A stretch of 64,000 bases of DNA from Lewinellaceae bacterium SD302 (GTDB lineage: Bacteria > Bacteroidota > Bacteroidia > Chitinophagales > Saprospiraceae). How positions within the stretch are numbered: position 1 is the stretch's first letter; every line of letters starts with the position of its first letter. Of this stretch, positions 49,005 through 58,228 are shown piece by piece. Both the position numbers and the translations under genes were made by a program. Location: positions 62,001 through 126,000 of the forward strand of contig PDLQ01000008.1 of the NCBI GenBank assembly GCA_002591745.1, written 5' to 3'. The notes beneath the pieces are model-generated. The model did not search any database and was not told the DNA's origin. It saw nothing but the letters and a program-made list of their open reading frames with translations.

Positions 49005-50072
49005 ATGAACTGGTATGAGCCCGACCGTCGGCCTATGCCATGGAAGGCAGAACGAGACCCTTACCTGATCTGGCTCAGCGAGATCATTTTGCAGCAAACG
49101 CGGGTGGAGCAGGGGCTGGCCTATTTCGAAAAATTTCGTACCGCTTACCCAACGGTACATGATCTTGCCGCCGCTCCCGACACCGAAGTGATGAAACACT
49201 GGGAAGGGCTCGGATATTACAGCCGCGCCCGTAATCTGCTAAAAGCGGCTCGGCTCGTCAGCGGTGAAATGGGAGGTATTTTTCCACAAAGCTCGGCGGA
49301 ACTGCTAAAGTTACCCGGCGTTGGCCCCTATACCGCCGCGGCCATTGCTTCGTTTGCCTACGACGAGCCGATTCCCGTGCTGGATGGCAACGTTTACCGT
49401 ATCCTCTCGCGCTACGCCGGCCAAGCGACTCCAATTGACACCACTGCAGGTAAGAAACTATTTACCGCACTGGCTGCTTTGGCTTTCGACCCCGAGCAGC
49501 CAGCTCGATACAACCAGGCGATCATGGATTTCGGGGCTCTGGTCTGCAAACCCAAGCGAGCGGATTGTGCGAACTGCCCGCTGAGTCTGAGCTGTGTAGC
49601 GAGGGCCGGAGATTTAGTTTATGATCTACCGGTGAAAGCTAAAAAGCTTCAACGCAAAACCCGTTATTTTCACTTTCTAGTAGCCAGGGATGAAACGGGC
49701 AGATATCTGGTCCAACAAAGAAAATCCGCGGATATTTGGCGCGATCTTTTCCAATTCCCCTTGTTTGAAATCGATCATGAAGATGTTTTATTTGATAAGT
49801 TATGGTTTGCTTCTACGAAAGATATTCCATTTCAGCGAAATAGTTTTGTCCTTGAACGCTCCTACCCGCCGCGCAAACAACAACTCACGCATCAGACCAT
49901 CATTGGTTACTTTCACGAAGGTCGGATTGATTCCGGGATACAGCTTCCTACTGGTTACGAATGGGTTAGCGCAGCGGAACTCGGAAGACTGGCCTTTCCA
50001 AAAATGATCGCTAGTTTTATCGCCGATAAATCAGTATTTTTAGATTTGTTTACACTACCACCAACTGAATAG
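49005..50072 (+). CDS. mutY: A/G-specific adenine DNA glycosylase
   Basis: A 355-residue DNA repair enzyme that removes adenine opposite 8-oxoguanine. The catalytic Glu26 is in SEIILQQTRV, the helix-hairpin-helix is LPGVGPYTAAAIASFAY (103-119), the catalytic Asp127 is in VLDGNVYRILSRY, and the 4Fe-4S ligands are C181, C188, C191 and C197. A C-terminal NUDIX-like domain (about 215-350) recognises 8-oxoG. The N-terminus from the ATG at 49005 is slightly short; the frame is open upstream, and a non-ATG start there cannot be excluded. It heads the mutY-ssb-gldE-gldD run. Confidence 0.95.
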   Translation: MNWYEPDRRPMPWKAERDPYLIWLSEIILQQTRVEQGLAYFEKFRTAYPTVHDLAAAPDTEVMKHWEGLGYYSRARNLLKAARLVSGEMGGIFPQSSAELLKLPGVGPYTAAAIASFAYDEPIPVLDGNVYRILSRYAGQATPIDTTAGKKLFTALAALAFDPEQPARYNQAIMDFGALVCKPKRADCANCPLSLSCVARAGDLVYDLPVKAKKLQRKTRYFHFLVARDETGRYLVQQRKSADIWRDLFQFPLFEIDHEDVLFDKLWFASTKDIPFQRNSFVLERSYPPRKQQLTHQTIIGYFHEGRIDSGIQLPTGYEWVSAAELGRLAFPKMIASFIADKSVFLDLFTLPPTE

Positions 50073-50078
50073 AACAGA

Positions 50079-50561
50079 ATGATCAATAAGGTGATTATGA
50101 TCGGTAACCTGGGTGCCGACCCCGAAGTGCGCAGCCTCGAAAATGGTGCCATGGTAGCTAAAATCCGCCTGGCAACCAATGAGAACTACCGTGACAAGTC
50201 CGGCGAATGGCAATCTCAAACGGAGTGGCACGACGTCATTATGTGGCGTTTTCTGGCCGAGCGGGCCCAAGAGCAACTTAAGAAAGGATCCAAAATTTAC
50301 ATCGAAGGCAAACTCACCCACCGATTATGGGATGATAAGGACGGAAACAAGCGTAAAACGACTGAAGTTGTTGCCAACACTTTCCGGTCATTAGATCGTC
50401 GTGAAGGCGGTTCCAGCAGTTACTTCCCCAGCGAAGAACCCAATTTCAATTCCAGCACCCCCCCGCCGGCAAATGCCGGAGGCAACGGTAGTGCTGGCGA
50501 TACTCCCGCCGCTGCATCCACCGGTACTGGTTCCGGGGAAGACGACGATCTGCCTTTTTAG
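50079..50561 (+). CDS. ssb: Single-stranded DNA-binding protein
   Basis: A 160-residue SSB. The OB fold spans about 1-110 (MINKVIMIGNLGADPEVR, WHDVIMWRFLAERAQEQLKKGSKIYIEGKL), followed by a Gly/Ser/Pro/Ala-rich tail and the acidic tip EDDDLPF that binds partner proteins. It starts 6 bases after mutY. The mutY-ssb-gldE-gldD order is common in gliding Bacteroidota. Confidence 0.97.
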   Translation: MINKVIMIGNLGADPEVRSLENGAMVAKIRLATNENYRDKSGEWQSQTEWHDVIMWRFLAERAQEQLKKGSKIYIEGKLTHRLWDDKDGNKRKTTEVVANTFRSLDRREGGSSSYFPSEEPNFNSSTPPPANAGGNGSAGDTPAAASTGTGSGEDDDLPF

Positions 50562-50593
50562 AATTTTCACATTTTTCACGAACCACCTGACTA

Positions 50594-52048
50594 TTGGACC
50601 TCCCCGCGGAACCCGCGCTAGCGTTCTTCACCAACATAACGCTCCCTTTACTGGTCATTTCCGGTACGGAATTGCTGTTTGTGGGACTGGCGATCATATT
50701 GCTCCTTTTCCTTTCTGCGCTGGTTTCTGGGTCTGAGGTTTCCTTTTTTTCCCTGACCCCGGCCGATTACGAAGAATTGGAATTGGAACATAGTCCAGTC
50801 AGTCAGCGCTTACTTAAGCTCCGGGAAGAACCTCGTTACTTACTGGCAACTATTCTGATTGCCAACAACTTTATCAACATTGCCATCGTGTTGTTGAGCG
50901 AGTTGCTATTGAGCGAGGTATTTCCAGCTACGATGTTCTCTGGTTGGGCCACTGCCGTCCGGAAATGGATTCCTCCTGTTGCCGATCTCTGGAGCGTAGA
51001 ATACCTTTCTGATGCTTTTGGTTTTTTAACCACGGTGATTGGAGTTACTTTCTTACTGGTACTCTTCGGTGAAGTGGCGCCAAAGATTTACGCTAGATAC
51101 AACCGGGTACTACTTTCACGGAAAATGTCTGGGCCACTGTATACACTCTCAAAATTATTTTATCCCCTATCCAGATTACTCGTTAATGGAACAGAATTTA
51201 TTGAACATCGCCTGAAGACCCGCAGCGATGATGCAGCAGCTGCCAGTCGGGAAGAAATTGATGAGGCCATTGACCTAACGGTGAGTAACGACGAAGAGAA
51301 CGGCTACCAGCTGCAGGATGTGGATATTTTGAAACGGATCGTCAAGTTCAGTGACGTAACTGTCCGTCAGATCATGAAATCACGGGTAGATATTACTTCG
51401 GTGGACAAGACGATCAGTTTTGCCGACCTGTTAGAAACGGTTCGGGAAAGCGGTTACAGTAGGATTCCGGTATTCGAGGAAGATTTTGATAATGTTGTCG
51501 GCATTCTCTACGCCAAGGACCTCCTGGCCCACTTGCAAGAACCGGCTGACTTTGACTGGAGCGCGCTTTACCGCGACGAACCACTGTTCATTCCAGAGAA
51601 TAAGAAGATCAGCGACCTTTTACGTCAATTCCAGTTGGACAAAACCCACATGGCAATCGTGATCGACGAGTTCGGTGGTACCGAAGGTCTGGTAACGCTG
51701 GAAGACATCATGGAAGAAGTGATTGGAGATATTCACGATGAGTTTGACGATGAACAGGAAATCATTTATGAAAAAGTGGATGACTTCAATTTCATTTTCG
51801 ATGGCAAAACTTTGCTCAACGATATTTACCGACTGACCAACATCGATGGCGCTGCTTTCGATGAGGTGAAGGGAGAGAGTGAATCCTTCGCTGGCCTGAT
51901 CCTGGAAATGATCGGTGCTTTTCCTCAACCAGACCAGGAAATAGAATTTGGGGATTACCGTTTTAAGGTAGTATCCCTGAGTCCGCGACGGATCGAGGAA
52001 ATCCTCATTACCCTACCAACGGACATTATGTCTACGGACCAAGATTAA
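50594..52048 (+). CDS. gldE: Gliding motility-associated protein GldE (CNNM/CBS/CorC type)
   Basis: A 484-residue inner-membrane protein. A CNNM transmembrane domain (about 22-200, LSALVSGSEVSFFSLTPADYEELE, FLLVLFGEVAPKIYARYN) is followed by a CBS pair (about 235-365, VRQIMKSRVDITSVDKTISFADLLETVRESGYSRIPVFEED) and a C-terminal CorC_HlyC domain (about 395-475). GldE acts with GldD in gliding and T9SS function and resembles magnesium/cobalt efflux proteins. The start is TTG at 50594: no ATG lies nearby, and the TTG gives the expected N-terminal length. Confidence 0.93.
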   Translation: MDLPAEPALAFFTNITLPLLVISGTELLFVGLAIILLLFLSALVSGSEVSFFSLTPADYEELELEHSPVSQRLLKLREEPRYLLATILIANNFINIAIVLLSELLLSEVFPATMFSGWATAVRKWIPPVADLWSVEYLSDAFGFLTTVIGVTFLLVLFGEVAPKIYARYNRVLLSRKMSGPLYTLSKLFYPLSRLLVNGTEFIEHRLKTRSDDAAAASREEIDEAIDLTVSNDEENGYQLQDVDILKRIVKFSDVTVRQIMKSRVDITSVDKTISFADLLETVRESGYSRIPVFEEDFDNVVGILYAKDLLAHLQEPADFDWSALYRDEPLFIPENKKISDLLRQFQLDKTHMAIVIDEFGGTEGLVTLEDIMEEVIGDIHDEFDDEQEIIYEKVDDFNFIFDGKTLLNDIYRLTNIDGAAFDEVKGESESFAGLILEMIGAFPQPDQEIEFGDYRFKVVSLSPRRIEEILITLPTDIMSTDQD

Positions 52049-52061
52049 CTTTCACATTCCC

Positions 52062-52655
52062 ATGCTTTATCGCTTTTTATGCGGCTTGTTGCTGCTGGTA
52101 TTCTTCGGTTGCGGTAGCGACGCCCTGCCGGTACCCAAGCCCCGATCTTTTCCCCGTATCGATTACCCTGAGCGAAAGCCTGTATCGATGGGACCAGAAT
52201 TTTGTAATTTCGATTTTGTCTTTCCCGACTACGCTACGGTAGAGCAAAAAGAACTCTACTTCGATGAAGCTCCAGTCGACCCTTGTTGGTTCGATCTTTA
52301 TCTCGAACCCTTCGATGGGCGGATTCACTTTTCCTATTACCCCATCAATAGTAAAACTGAATGGGAAGCCAAGCGCGACCAGGCATTTGACCTCGCTGGT
52401 TTCCACAATAAGCGAGCCAGCAACATCCGGGAAATCCGCGTGAATGCTGCTCCGGATATCGGTGGTATGATCTTTGACATCAACGGACCGGCAGCCAGCC
52501 CTTATCAATTCTTTTTGACGGACAGTACCAGTCATTTCGTACGGGGAGCACTTTACTTCAACACCCAGGCCCGACCAGATAGTCTACGACCGGTGATCAA
52601 TTTTGTGATTGATGACATTAAGGGCATGATCGAATCCTTCGAGTGGAAAGATTAG
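52062..52655 (+). CDS. gldD: Gliding motility lipoprotein GldD
   Basis: A 197-residue lipoprotein (lipobox LVFFGC, Cys17). Family features are PKPRSFPRIDYPER near the N-terminus, FCNFDFVFPDYA, CWFDLYLEPFDGRIHFSYYPI and YQFFLTDSTSHFVRGALYFNTQARPDSLRPVINFVIDDI. GldD is needed for gliding and type IX secretion in Flavobacterium and is regularly encoded after gldE, as here with a 13-base gap. It ends the run; a strong terminator follows. Confidence 0.94.
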   Translation: MLYRFLCGLLLLVFFGCGSDALPVPKPRSFPRIDYPERKPVSMGPEFCNFDFVFPDYATVEQKELYFDEAPVDPCWFDLYLEPFDGRIHFSYYPINSKTEWEAKRDQAFDLAGFHNKRASNIREIRVNAAPDIGGMIFDINGPAASPYQFFLTDSTSHFVRGALYFNTQARPDSLRPVINFVIDDIKGMIESFEWKD

Positions 52656-52701
52656 ATTCATAGAAACAGACTGCAACTGTTTCACTATATTACTCAAAGA
52701 G

Positions 52702-52737
52702 AATCGGCCATCTGCGATGCAGACGGCCGATTTTTTT
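52702..52737 (+). terminator. Intrinsic terminator after gldD
   Basis: AATCGGCCATCTGC-GAT-GCAGACGGCCGATT with one mismatch in the stem, followed by TTTTTTT. It lies between the convergent gldD and recA genes. Confidence 0.92.
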
Positions 52738-52800
52738 GTTTCCGGAAACGATAATGAACGCTTCCTGCCTTATTATGATTATTCAACGAGTAATACCCAT

Positions 52801-53895
52801 TTACTTCACGGCTTCAGCTTTAGCGGCTTTTCCATTAGACTTGGCTTTATCATTGTCTTTAGTAGTATCCGCCTCATCTTCGTCGAGTACACCCATCAGT
52901 TTTTCCTTGATGCGTAATTCGATGACTTCGGCCACTTCAGGGTTATCGCGCATAAATTGTTTGGCAGCTTCGCGGCCCTGGGCAATTTTCGCGCTGTCAT
53001 AGGCGTACCAGGCACCACTCTTCTGAATGATGTCGGTATCAACACCCAAGTCGACGATCTCACCAACTTTGGATATTCCCTCACCGTACATAATATCGAA
53101 TTCAGCGATGCGGAAGGGCGGGGCGAGTTTGTTCTTAGCCACCTTTACTTTCACGTGGTTACCCACTACGTTACCTTCCTTGTCCTTGATAGCGGCACCC
53201 GTGCGACGGATATCGATACGGACGGAAGCGTAGAATTTCAGGGCATTACCACCGGTAGTAGTTTCGGGATTACCGAACATAACACCGATCTTCTCGCGCA
53301 ACTGATTAATAAAGATGCAGCAAGCACCGGTTTTACCAATAGTACCGGTTAGTTTACGCATGGCCTGAGACATCAAGCGGGCCTGGAGGCCTACTTTGCT
53401 CTCGCCCATTTCACCTTCTATCTCCGCACGGGGCACGAGGGCGGCTACGGAGTCTACTACTAAAATATCAACGGCTCCGGAACGGATCAGGTTTTCGGCG
53501 ATCTCCAGTGCCTGCTCACCGTTATCGGGCTGAGCGATCAGAAGGTTTTCGGTATCCACGCCCAGGTTACCGGCGTAGAAACGATCGAAAGCGTGCTCCG
53601 CATCAATAATGGCGGCAATACCACCCTGACGCTGACACTCAGCGATGGCGTGAATAGCCAGGGTAGTCTTACCCGAAGCTTCCGGACCGTAAATCTCTAC
53701 AATTCGGCCGCGGGGAAAACCGCCGATGCCCAGACCAACGTCGAGGCTAAGCGAACCGGTTGGGATCACTTCTACGTTTGCTACCTGGCTTTCACCGAGG
53801 CGCATGATGGTACCTTTACCGTAGGCTTTGTCAAGCCGGTCCATCGTCATTTGCAGCGCTTTAAGCTTCGCTGCCTTATCGTTTGAACTTGCCAT
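52801..53895 (-). CDS. recA: Recombinase RecA
   Basis: A 364-residue recombinase for homologous repair. Walker A GPEASGKT is at 70-77; Walker B lies in [15 protein letters not shown]; loops L1/L2 lie in [27 protein letters not shown] and [35 protein letters not shown]. The C-terminal tail is Lys/Ala/Asp-rich and longer than minimal. The ATG at 53895 is chosen; an earlier ATG at 53940 would lie upstream of the -7 element. Confidence 0.97.
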   Translation of the reverse strand: MASSNDKAAKLKALQMTMDRLDKAYGKGTIMRLGESQVANVEVIPTGSLSLDVGLGIGGFPRGRIVEIYGPEASGKTTLAIHAIAECQRQGGIAAIIDAEHAFDRFYAGNLGVDTENLLIAQPDNGEQALEIAENLIRSGAVDILVVDSVAALVPRAEIEGEMGESKVGLQARLMSQAMRKLTGTIGKTGACCIFINQLREKIGVMFGNPETTTGGNALKFYASVRIDIRRTGAAIKDKEGNVVGNHVKVKVAKNKLAPPFRIAEFDIMYGEGISKVGEIVDLGVDTDIIQKSGAWYAYDSAKIAQGREAAKQFMRDNPEVAEVIELRIKEKLMGVLDEDEADTTKDNDKAKSNGKAAKAEAVK

Positions 53896-53927
53896 TTTCT
53901 GCTGTTTTGTTTTGTTTCTTTGCACTA

Positions 53928-53935
53928 CAAATATA
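53928..53935 (-). promoter_or_regulatory. recA -7 promoter element
   Basis: TATATTTG on the minus strand matches TAnnTTTG. A TTG-containing stretch lies about 20 bp upstream, and an imperfect inverted repeat (CTTGT...ACAAG) covers the interval. The leader is about 25 to 30 nt. No known LexA box is recognised. Confidence 0.55.
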
Positions 53936-54066
53936 AACACCTTGTTTATTTATCACAAGAGTTAAACAAGATTTTTTAAACAAAAAAGAAACTTTTTGCC
54001 GTTTGTAATCTTTTTGATTATACAATAAGGGTGATTTGCTCGTCCGTATGCAATAAATTGTTGTTT

Positions 54067-54960
54067 TTAATCCAACACTGCTACTTTGTTAGTCCGAAAA
54101 AGTGGAACCAAGTTCCAATCTTTAAGTTCAAGCTGGGTCCTGGGCCAATCTTTCGTGAGGCCGAGCATGAAACCGCCACCGCCGGCCCCACATAGTTTAA
54201 GGCGATGATGACTCCCCCGCCAAAGTGGTTGCACCGCCGGAGGTATAAATTTAGGTACGCCAGCTAACTGTGCCTCACTAAGTTTGGCGAAGGAATGGCA
54301 TAAGGCTGGTCGGTCACCCTCGATTAACGCAGAAATACAGTCGTCGGCCCATTGCATCCACCCCGTTCGTATGGTTTGCTGCCACTTGAGGTCCTCGTCA
54401 AAATGTCGGGTAAAGTAGTCAATGAGAGGAGCTGACTTCCGGGGCAGGCGGGTGTCTAAGAGAAAGAAGTCCCTGGCCCAGTCGGCCGGAAGTTCAGTTA
54501 TATCCAGACCCCGATCGGATAAGATTACCGGGCGATCCAGATAACTGATCAGCGGATCGGTACCGGAACTGCTGCCGTGATAAAAGCTTTCCATTTCAGC
54601 CAGCCTATGGCGCAGCTCCATCGGCTCCAAGGACCTGGCGACATCATTGCCGTAACGTTGCCAGATGGCTGCGCAGACCACACCGCTGCTCCCGACTCCA
54701 TAACCGTGGGGGACGTTACCCATTAACCGCCAGCCTTTTTCCAAATCCTTTTTCAGTAGACTAATCTGCAGGAATTTACCAACCCTCTTTTTCTGTAAAA
54801 ACCAAACGAATTCCTTTAATCGTGCATCTGGTTTGGCCGACCGCTTCAAGGTCCACTGCAAGCCGAAAGCGGGGCAGGGTACGGCCAGCGCCCGGCCACC
54901 ACGTAAAACAGTATGCTCTCCGAACAGGAGGACTTTTGCTGGATAAGTTGAGCGAAACAT
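54067..54960 (-). CDS. Mevalonate kinase-like GHMP kinase
   Basis: A 297-residue GHMP kinase. YPAKVLLFGEHTVLRGGRALAVP is the N-terminal signature of mevalonate kinases; the phosphate loop is GNVPHGYGVGSSGVVCAA, and the C-terminal motif is KLCGAGGGGFMLGL. It would phosphorylate mevalonate for isoprenoid synthesis, as in Bacteroidota that use the mevalonate pathway; no other pathway gene is visible here, so the exact substrate is inferred. The gene carries the 10-mer at its last codons (54079-54088, N-K-V-A-V-L-D), and another copy lies just before its start (54978-54987), in inverted orientation. Confidence 0.85.
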   Translation of the reverse strand: MFRSTYPAKVLLFGEHTVLRGGRALAVPCPAFGLQWTLKRSAKPDARLKEFVWFLQKKRVGKFLQISLLKKDLEKGWRLMGNVPHGYGVGSSGVVCAAIWQRYGNDVARSLEPMELRHRLAEMESFYHGSSSGTDPLISYLDRPVILSDRGLDITELPADWARDFFLLDTRLPRKSAPLIDYFTRHFDEDLKWQQTIRTGWMQWADDCISALIEGDRPALCHSFAKLSEAQLAGVPKFIPPAVQPLWRGSHHRLKLCGAGGGGFMLGLTKDWPRTQLELKDWNLVPLFRTNKVAVLD

Positions 54961-54977
54961 CAGGTGGTTATGGTTAG

Positions 54978-54987
54978 CAAAGTAGCA
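54978..54987 (+). repeat. Dispersed 10-mer CAAAGTAGCA, single intergenic copy
   Basis: The context GGTTAGCAAAGTAGCAAGG lies in the 72-base gap between the CYTH-protein gene and the mevalonate kinase-like gene. Confidence 0.85.
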
Positions 54988-55032
54988 AGGTTGACGTGAG
55001 CTGTACAGATTTTGGCAATAGCACTAAAGTGA

Positions 55033-55554
55033 TCATGATCCCCGAAGTAATAAGTCACTATAAGAGCACTCAACCAGGTCTTCATCTGTAATACTGAATA
55101 GCTGTAGATAGTGCTCGCACTGTTTAAGTAGATCTTCCCGACGGTCTTTATCCGGGTCACCGATGGCTTCTATTTCCACGAAATTTCCGAGTTCTTTGAC
55201 GGTATCCAGGTGGAACTTAACGTTGTCGATAAAATAAATCTCGCGCAACTTGTCTACCGTGACAAGGCGAGTGAGGGCAGCGGTAAGGACCTCGTTCAAC
55301 CCTTCCGGCATCTCCTGCATTTTGGAGAGGGTGACGTGGGAATCCTTGGGGCCGGCCTGATTCTCGCGACGGTAGAAGATGAGGCTATTTTCGATTTTAC
55401 CTTCCCGTAATTTTAATCGTCCGTCCGGCACCTTATAATAAGTATCAATCTGGTGATCCGTTCCGATGAAGCGGGCATTACGTTCTTTGAGCAGTTTTCT
55501 GATTTCGTCATTCTTGGTACAACGGGCCTTGATTTCTACCAGTAGCTTTTTCAT
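55033..55554 (-). CDS. CYTH-domain protein (class IV adenylate cyclase/triphosphatase-like)
   Basis: A 173-residue cytoplasmic protein of the CYTH fold. VEIKARC at the N-terminus fits the metal-binding ExExK-type strand; IDTYYKVPDGRLKLREG, SLIFYRRENQ and KFHLDTVKELGNFVEIEAIGD are the next tunnel strands in family order. Members are adenylate cyclases (CyaB), thiamine triphosphatases or tripolyphosphatases; the DTYY...GRLKLR pattern is closest to CyaB-like proteins, but activity is unproven. The ATG at 55554 overlaps the CHAT-gene stop as ATGA, so the two are translationally coupled. Confidence 0.85.
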   Translation of the reverse strand: MKKLLVEIKARCTKNDEIRKLLKERNARFIGTDHQIDTYYKVPDGRLKLREGKIENSLIFYRRENQAGPKDSHVTLSKMQEMPEGLNEVLTAALTRLVTVDKLREIYFIDNVKFHLDTVKELGNFVEIEAIGDPDKDRREDLLKQCEHYLQLFSITDEDLVECSYSDLLLRGS

Positions 55555-58163
55555 GCTGCCAGGGTTTTTCGTGTACGCCGCAGTAAGAAAGGCAGGCTGA
55601 TCAATAATGCAATGGCTATGATAATCCAGAACCAAGGTAGTGGGCTAGCGTCCAAATCTGTCAGAGGGGCGTTGTTTCCCACCAGAATTAACGGTGCCCA
55701 ATAGTAAGGGTGATCTTTCTCCGTTCCGGCGTGTTTGGCCCGAAAATTCCGCTGAGCCGTAGCCAGGGCGACGGATTTAGACTTCCCGGCATCGAGCTGC
55801 TCGTAGAAATCCAGTACTATTTCTGAAGTTGCTCTATCGTCCACTGCCCAAAGGGTGGAAAGAATACTTCTGGCTCCGGCGCTGGTAAAGGCCCGGGTGA
55901 GACCGATCGTACCTTCATTAAGCAATTGGGTACCTAATCCGGTTTCACAGGCGCTGAGGATAACCAGGTCGGCATCCAATATGAGGTTACTGACCTCTCC
56001 GGCTTTGAGGCTTTGTTTTTCCAACGAGCCATCCTTGTCTGGATAATCTAAAAACAGCGCGCTTTGCTCACCGTCTCCAACGTCAGCTACGGCATGGGTC
56101 GCCAGATGAATAACCCGATGATGTGGGGCTTGCCGCAGGAAAGTATTTTTATTTGCTTGCTCACCTACGTAAAAGTCGCCCGGATACCGTTGTTCCAGGC
56201 TTTTTATCTCCTGGGTATTATAGCGTAAGGGGGTTAAGAAAAGGTCTTCGGTTCCATCAGTAGTTCGTCGGCTAGCGTACTGTACAGTGCTGGTAAACCT
56301 GGGAGCCAATGCCAGTACCCCAGTATTGTCGGATCGGTTATTGTCCCGCAAATCGTTTTGGTAAGTTCTTAGCGAATGGTGGTAACTGAAAATATGATCA
56401 TCCCCTAGATAAGCCGGATTTGCCGTGGTATCGGTAGGCAACGCGGAAAAAGGGAAGGTTTCGAATTCATCACTGGCGATGATGGCAACGTGTTTGTTAA
56501 GGTAGGGCTGCAGATCCTTTAGGAAGGTGGCATAAATATTATAACCGGTTTTGGCAGCAAGTGACTCAGGACTGCCTACCTGCCGTTGAAAACCAGAAAT
56601 TATACTGGCATCCTGCAAAAAGCGAACAAGGTTTTTTTGAATTATGGTGTCTTGGTTAATTAGGAGGCAGTGTTTGTGACCACCAGAACTAAAGAGGAGA
56701 ATGGATGTCGAATCTGATAAATTTTCAAGTTGAGTTCTTTCTAAGAGTTTAGTAATGTCTGTTAAACTACCTTGCTCTAATAATTTTATAATCTCTTCAC
56801 CGCGTTTGTAATAATCATCATACCGATCAATTAGTTTGGAGAGTTTTTCATTACTGTAATCATTACGCCAGGATTCCGTCAGGTTGAATAAATCGCGCTC
56901 TTTTTCTCGGTTGAGTTTGATCAGTTCTCCCACTGGTTCGTTATTCTGTATACACTGGCTACTAACAATATTCCACTGTAAACCCAGTGAATTGACCGCG
57001 TTTACCGCCGACCAGGCTCGTCTTAAATAGTGAATTTCCCCAGTTTTCTCGGAAAGGTAGTTTCCGACAACCAAAATATTATCCAGCAATACCGTATTTT
57101 GAGAATAACTCTTTAAGAGAGTATAGCTCGAATGCATATCTACGTAGCGGTTCTCAATAACTTTCAAATAAATATTATAGGCCTCTATAACCGGCTGAAT
57201 ACCCTTTCCCTCTCTCGTAAGAAAAAGGAGAGTTTTTGCGTAAAAGAGTATTGTTAATTCAGTATCGCTATTACTGGCTATCTTTTGCCTGCCCGCTAGG
57301 AAGTCATTCAAATTTATCTCCCTTAATTCTACCGTTTTTTTACCTGTATTATTATACTCTAAATATTCCCTATTTAAATTTTCAATAGCCGCTCTAGTTC
57401 TCTGTTTTATGAATTCTATCTCTCCATCTCCTTGATAATCGTTCAAAAATTCAATCGTCCTGTTTTCAGAAGAACCTATTTCTTTGTAATCTGCATTTAA
57501 TGTCTGATTCTTAAAGTACCCTTCCAAAATTTTCAACTTTAAAAAGTCGTTCTCAACTAGATGAATTTTATTGAAGGCCTCATCTAATATATCTACAAAA
57601 GAGAGATTGATTCTATCGAGTGTAAGGTAAAAAGTATAGAAATCCTCTACTGGCATTTTACCCCTGTACGATTCTATTGAATCAATAATTTCGTGAAATA
57701 CTGGATTTTTCCCTAGACCAATATTCCAATACAATTGACAGATAGCCTTTAAAGATGGTGATTTTAAGTGTTGAATCGCCGCTTCAAAAAATAATTCACT
57801 AAGTTCTTTTCTATTTGTCTTTAAGGCAACTTCCCCATTTAGATACAAAGCAAAAGCAAGGCGATCATTTGATACGTCGTTTTCAAAACAGAGGCGTAGT
57901 AGTTTTTCGTAAAAGTATCCGCTTGAATCAATATTGCGAAAACCGTAAAAAGCCCCACTCAAAAAGTATTTTTCGTAAAACTCATTCACACTGTTTCCAG
58001 AATAGCAATCATCTATTTCTTTCAGGTTTAAGTTCATTCCCATTTCCTGCACTAAGAGCGGATTGAAGCGGGTATCCAGATAAGAAGGGCAGTCCTGACC
58101 GTAAGCATTTGCCGTCAGGGCAAGCAGTAAAAGCAGGCACCAATTCTTAACCATTGAGATCAT
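55551..58163 (-). CDS. CHAT-domain (caspase-like) protein with helical repeat region and C-terminal membrane anchor
   Basis: An 870-residue exported protein. A signal peptide (NWCLLLLLALTANAYG) precedes about 480 residues of helical TPR-like sequence (for example ALYLNGEVALKTNRKELSELFFEAAIQHL), then a CHAT domain (about 500-820) with the dyad His690 (IHLATHA) and Cys739 (ILSACETG), and a C-terminal helix WFWIIIAIALLISLPFLL followed by RRTRK. CHAT proteins are caspase/separase-like cysteine proteases; several act in bacterial defence. Here the domain would face the periplasm. The repeat half (56700-58050) is clearly richer in A+T than the CHAT half. A start three codons later (58154) is possible. 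Confidence 0.88.
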   Translation of the reverse strand: MISMVKNWCLLLLLALTANAYGQDCPSYLDTRFNPLLVQEMGMNLNLKEIDDCYSGNSVNEFYEKYFLSGAFYGFRNIDSSGYFYEKLLRLCFENDVSNDRLAFALYLNGEVALKTNRKELSELFFEAAIQHLKSPSLKAICQLYWNIGLGKNPVFHEIIDSIESYRGKMPVEDFYTFYLTLDRINLSFVDILDEAFNKIHLVENDFLKLKILEGYFKNQTLNADYKEIGSSENRTIEFLNDYQGDGEIEFIKQRTRAAIENLNREYLEYNNTGKKTVELREINLNDFLAGRQKIASNSDTELTILFYAKTLLFLTREGKGIQPVIEAYNIYLKVIENRYVDMHSSYTLLKSYSQNTVLLDNILVVGNYLSEKTGEIHYLRRAWSAVNAVNSLGLQWNIVSSQCIQNNEPVGELIKLNREKERDLFNLTESWRNDYSNEKLSKLIDRYDDYYKRGEEIIKLLEQGSLTDITKLLERTQLENLSDSTSILLFSSGGHKHCLLINQDTIIQKNLVRFLQDASIISGFQRQVGSPESLAAKTGYNIYATFLKDLQPYLNKHVAIIASDEFETFPFSALPTDTTANPAYLGDDHIFSYHHSLRTYQNDLRDNNRSDNTGVLALAPRFTSTVQYASRRTTDGTEDLFLTPLRYNTQEIKSLEQRYPGDFYVGEQANKNTFLRQAPHHRVIHLATHAVADVGDGEQSALFLDYPDKDGSLEKQSLKAGEVSNLILDADLVILSACETGLGTQLLNEGTIGLTRAFTSAGARSILSTLWAVDDRATSEIVLDFYEQLDAGKSKSVALATAQRNFRAKHAGTEKDHPYYWAPLILVGNNAPLTDLDASPLPWFWIIIAIALLISLPFLLRRTRKTLAA

Positions 58164-58177
58164 GTGAGTAAAATTAG

Positions 58178-58211
58178 AAAGCCCCGGCCGCAGAATTGCG
58201 ACCGGGGCTTT
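58178..58211 (-). terminator. Intrinsic terminator after rpsA
   Basis: AAAGCCCCGG and CCGGGGCTTT form the stem around CCGCAGAATTGCGA. It lies between the rpsA stop and the start of the CHAT gene on the same strand, so the latter is transcribed separately. Confidence 0.85.
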
Positions 58212-58228
58212 AAAATAAGTACTATTAC

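Noticed and set aside
55551-58163. A known CHAT-based defence locus (for example with gRAMP/Cas7-11 or a gasdermin)
   Set aside because: No gasdermin-like, CRISPR effector or other defence gene lies nearby; neighbours are housekeeping genes.
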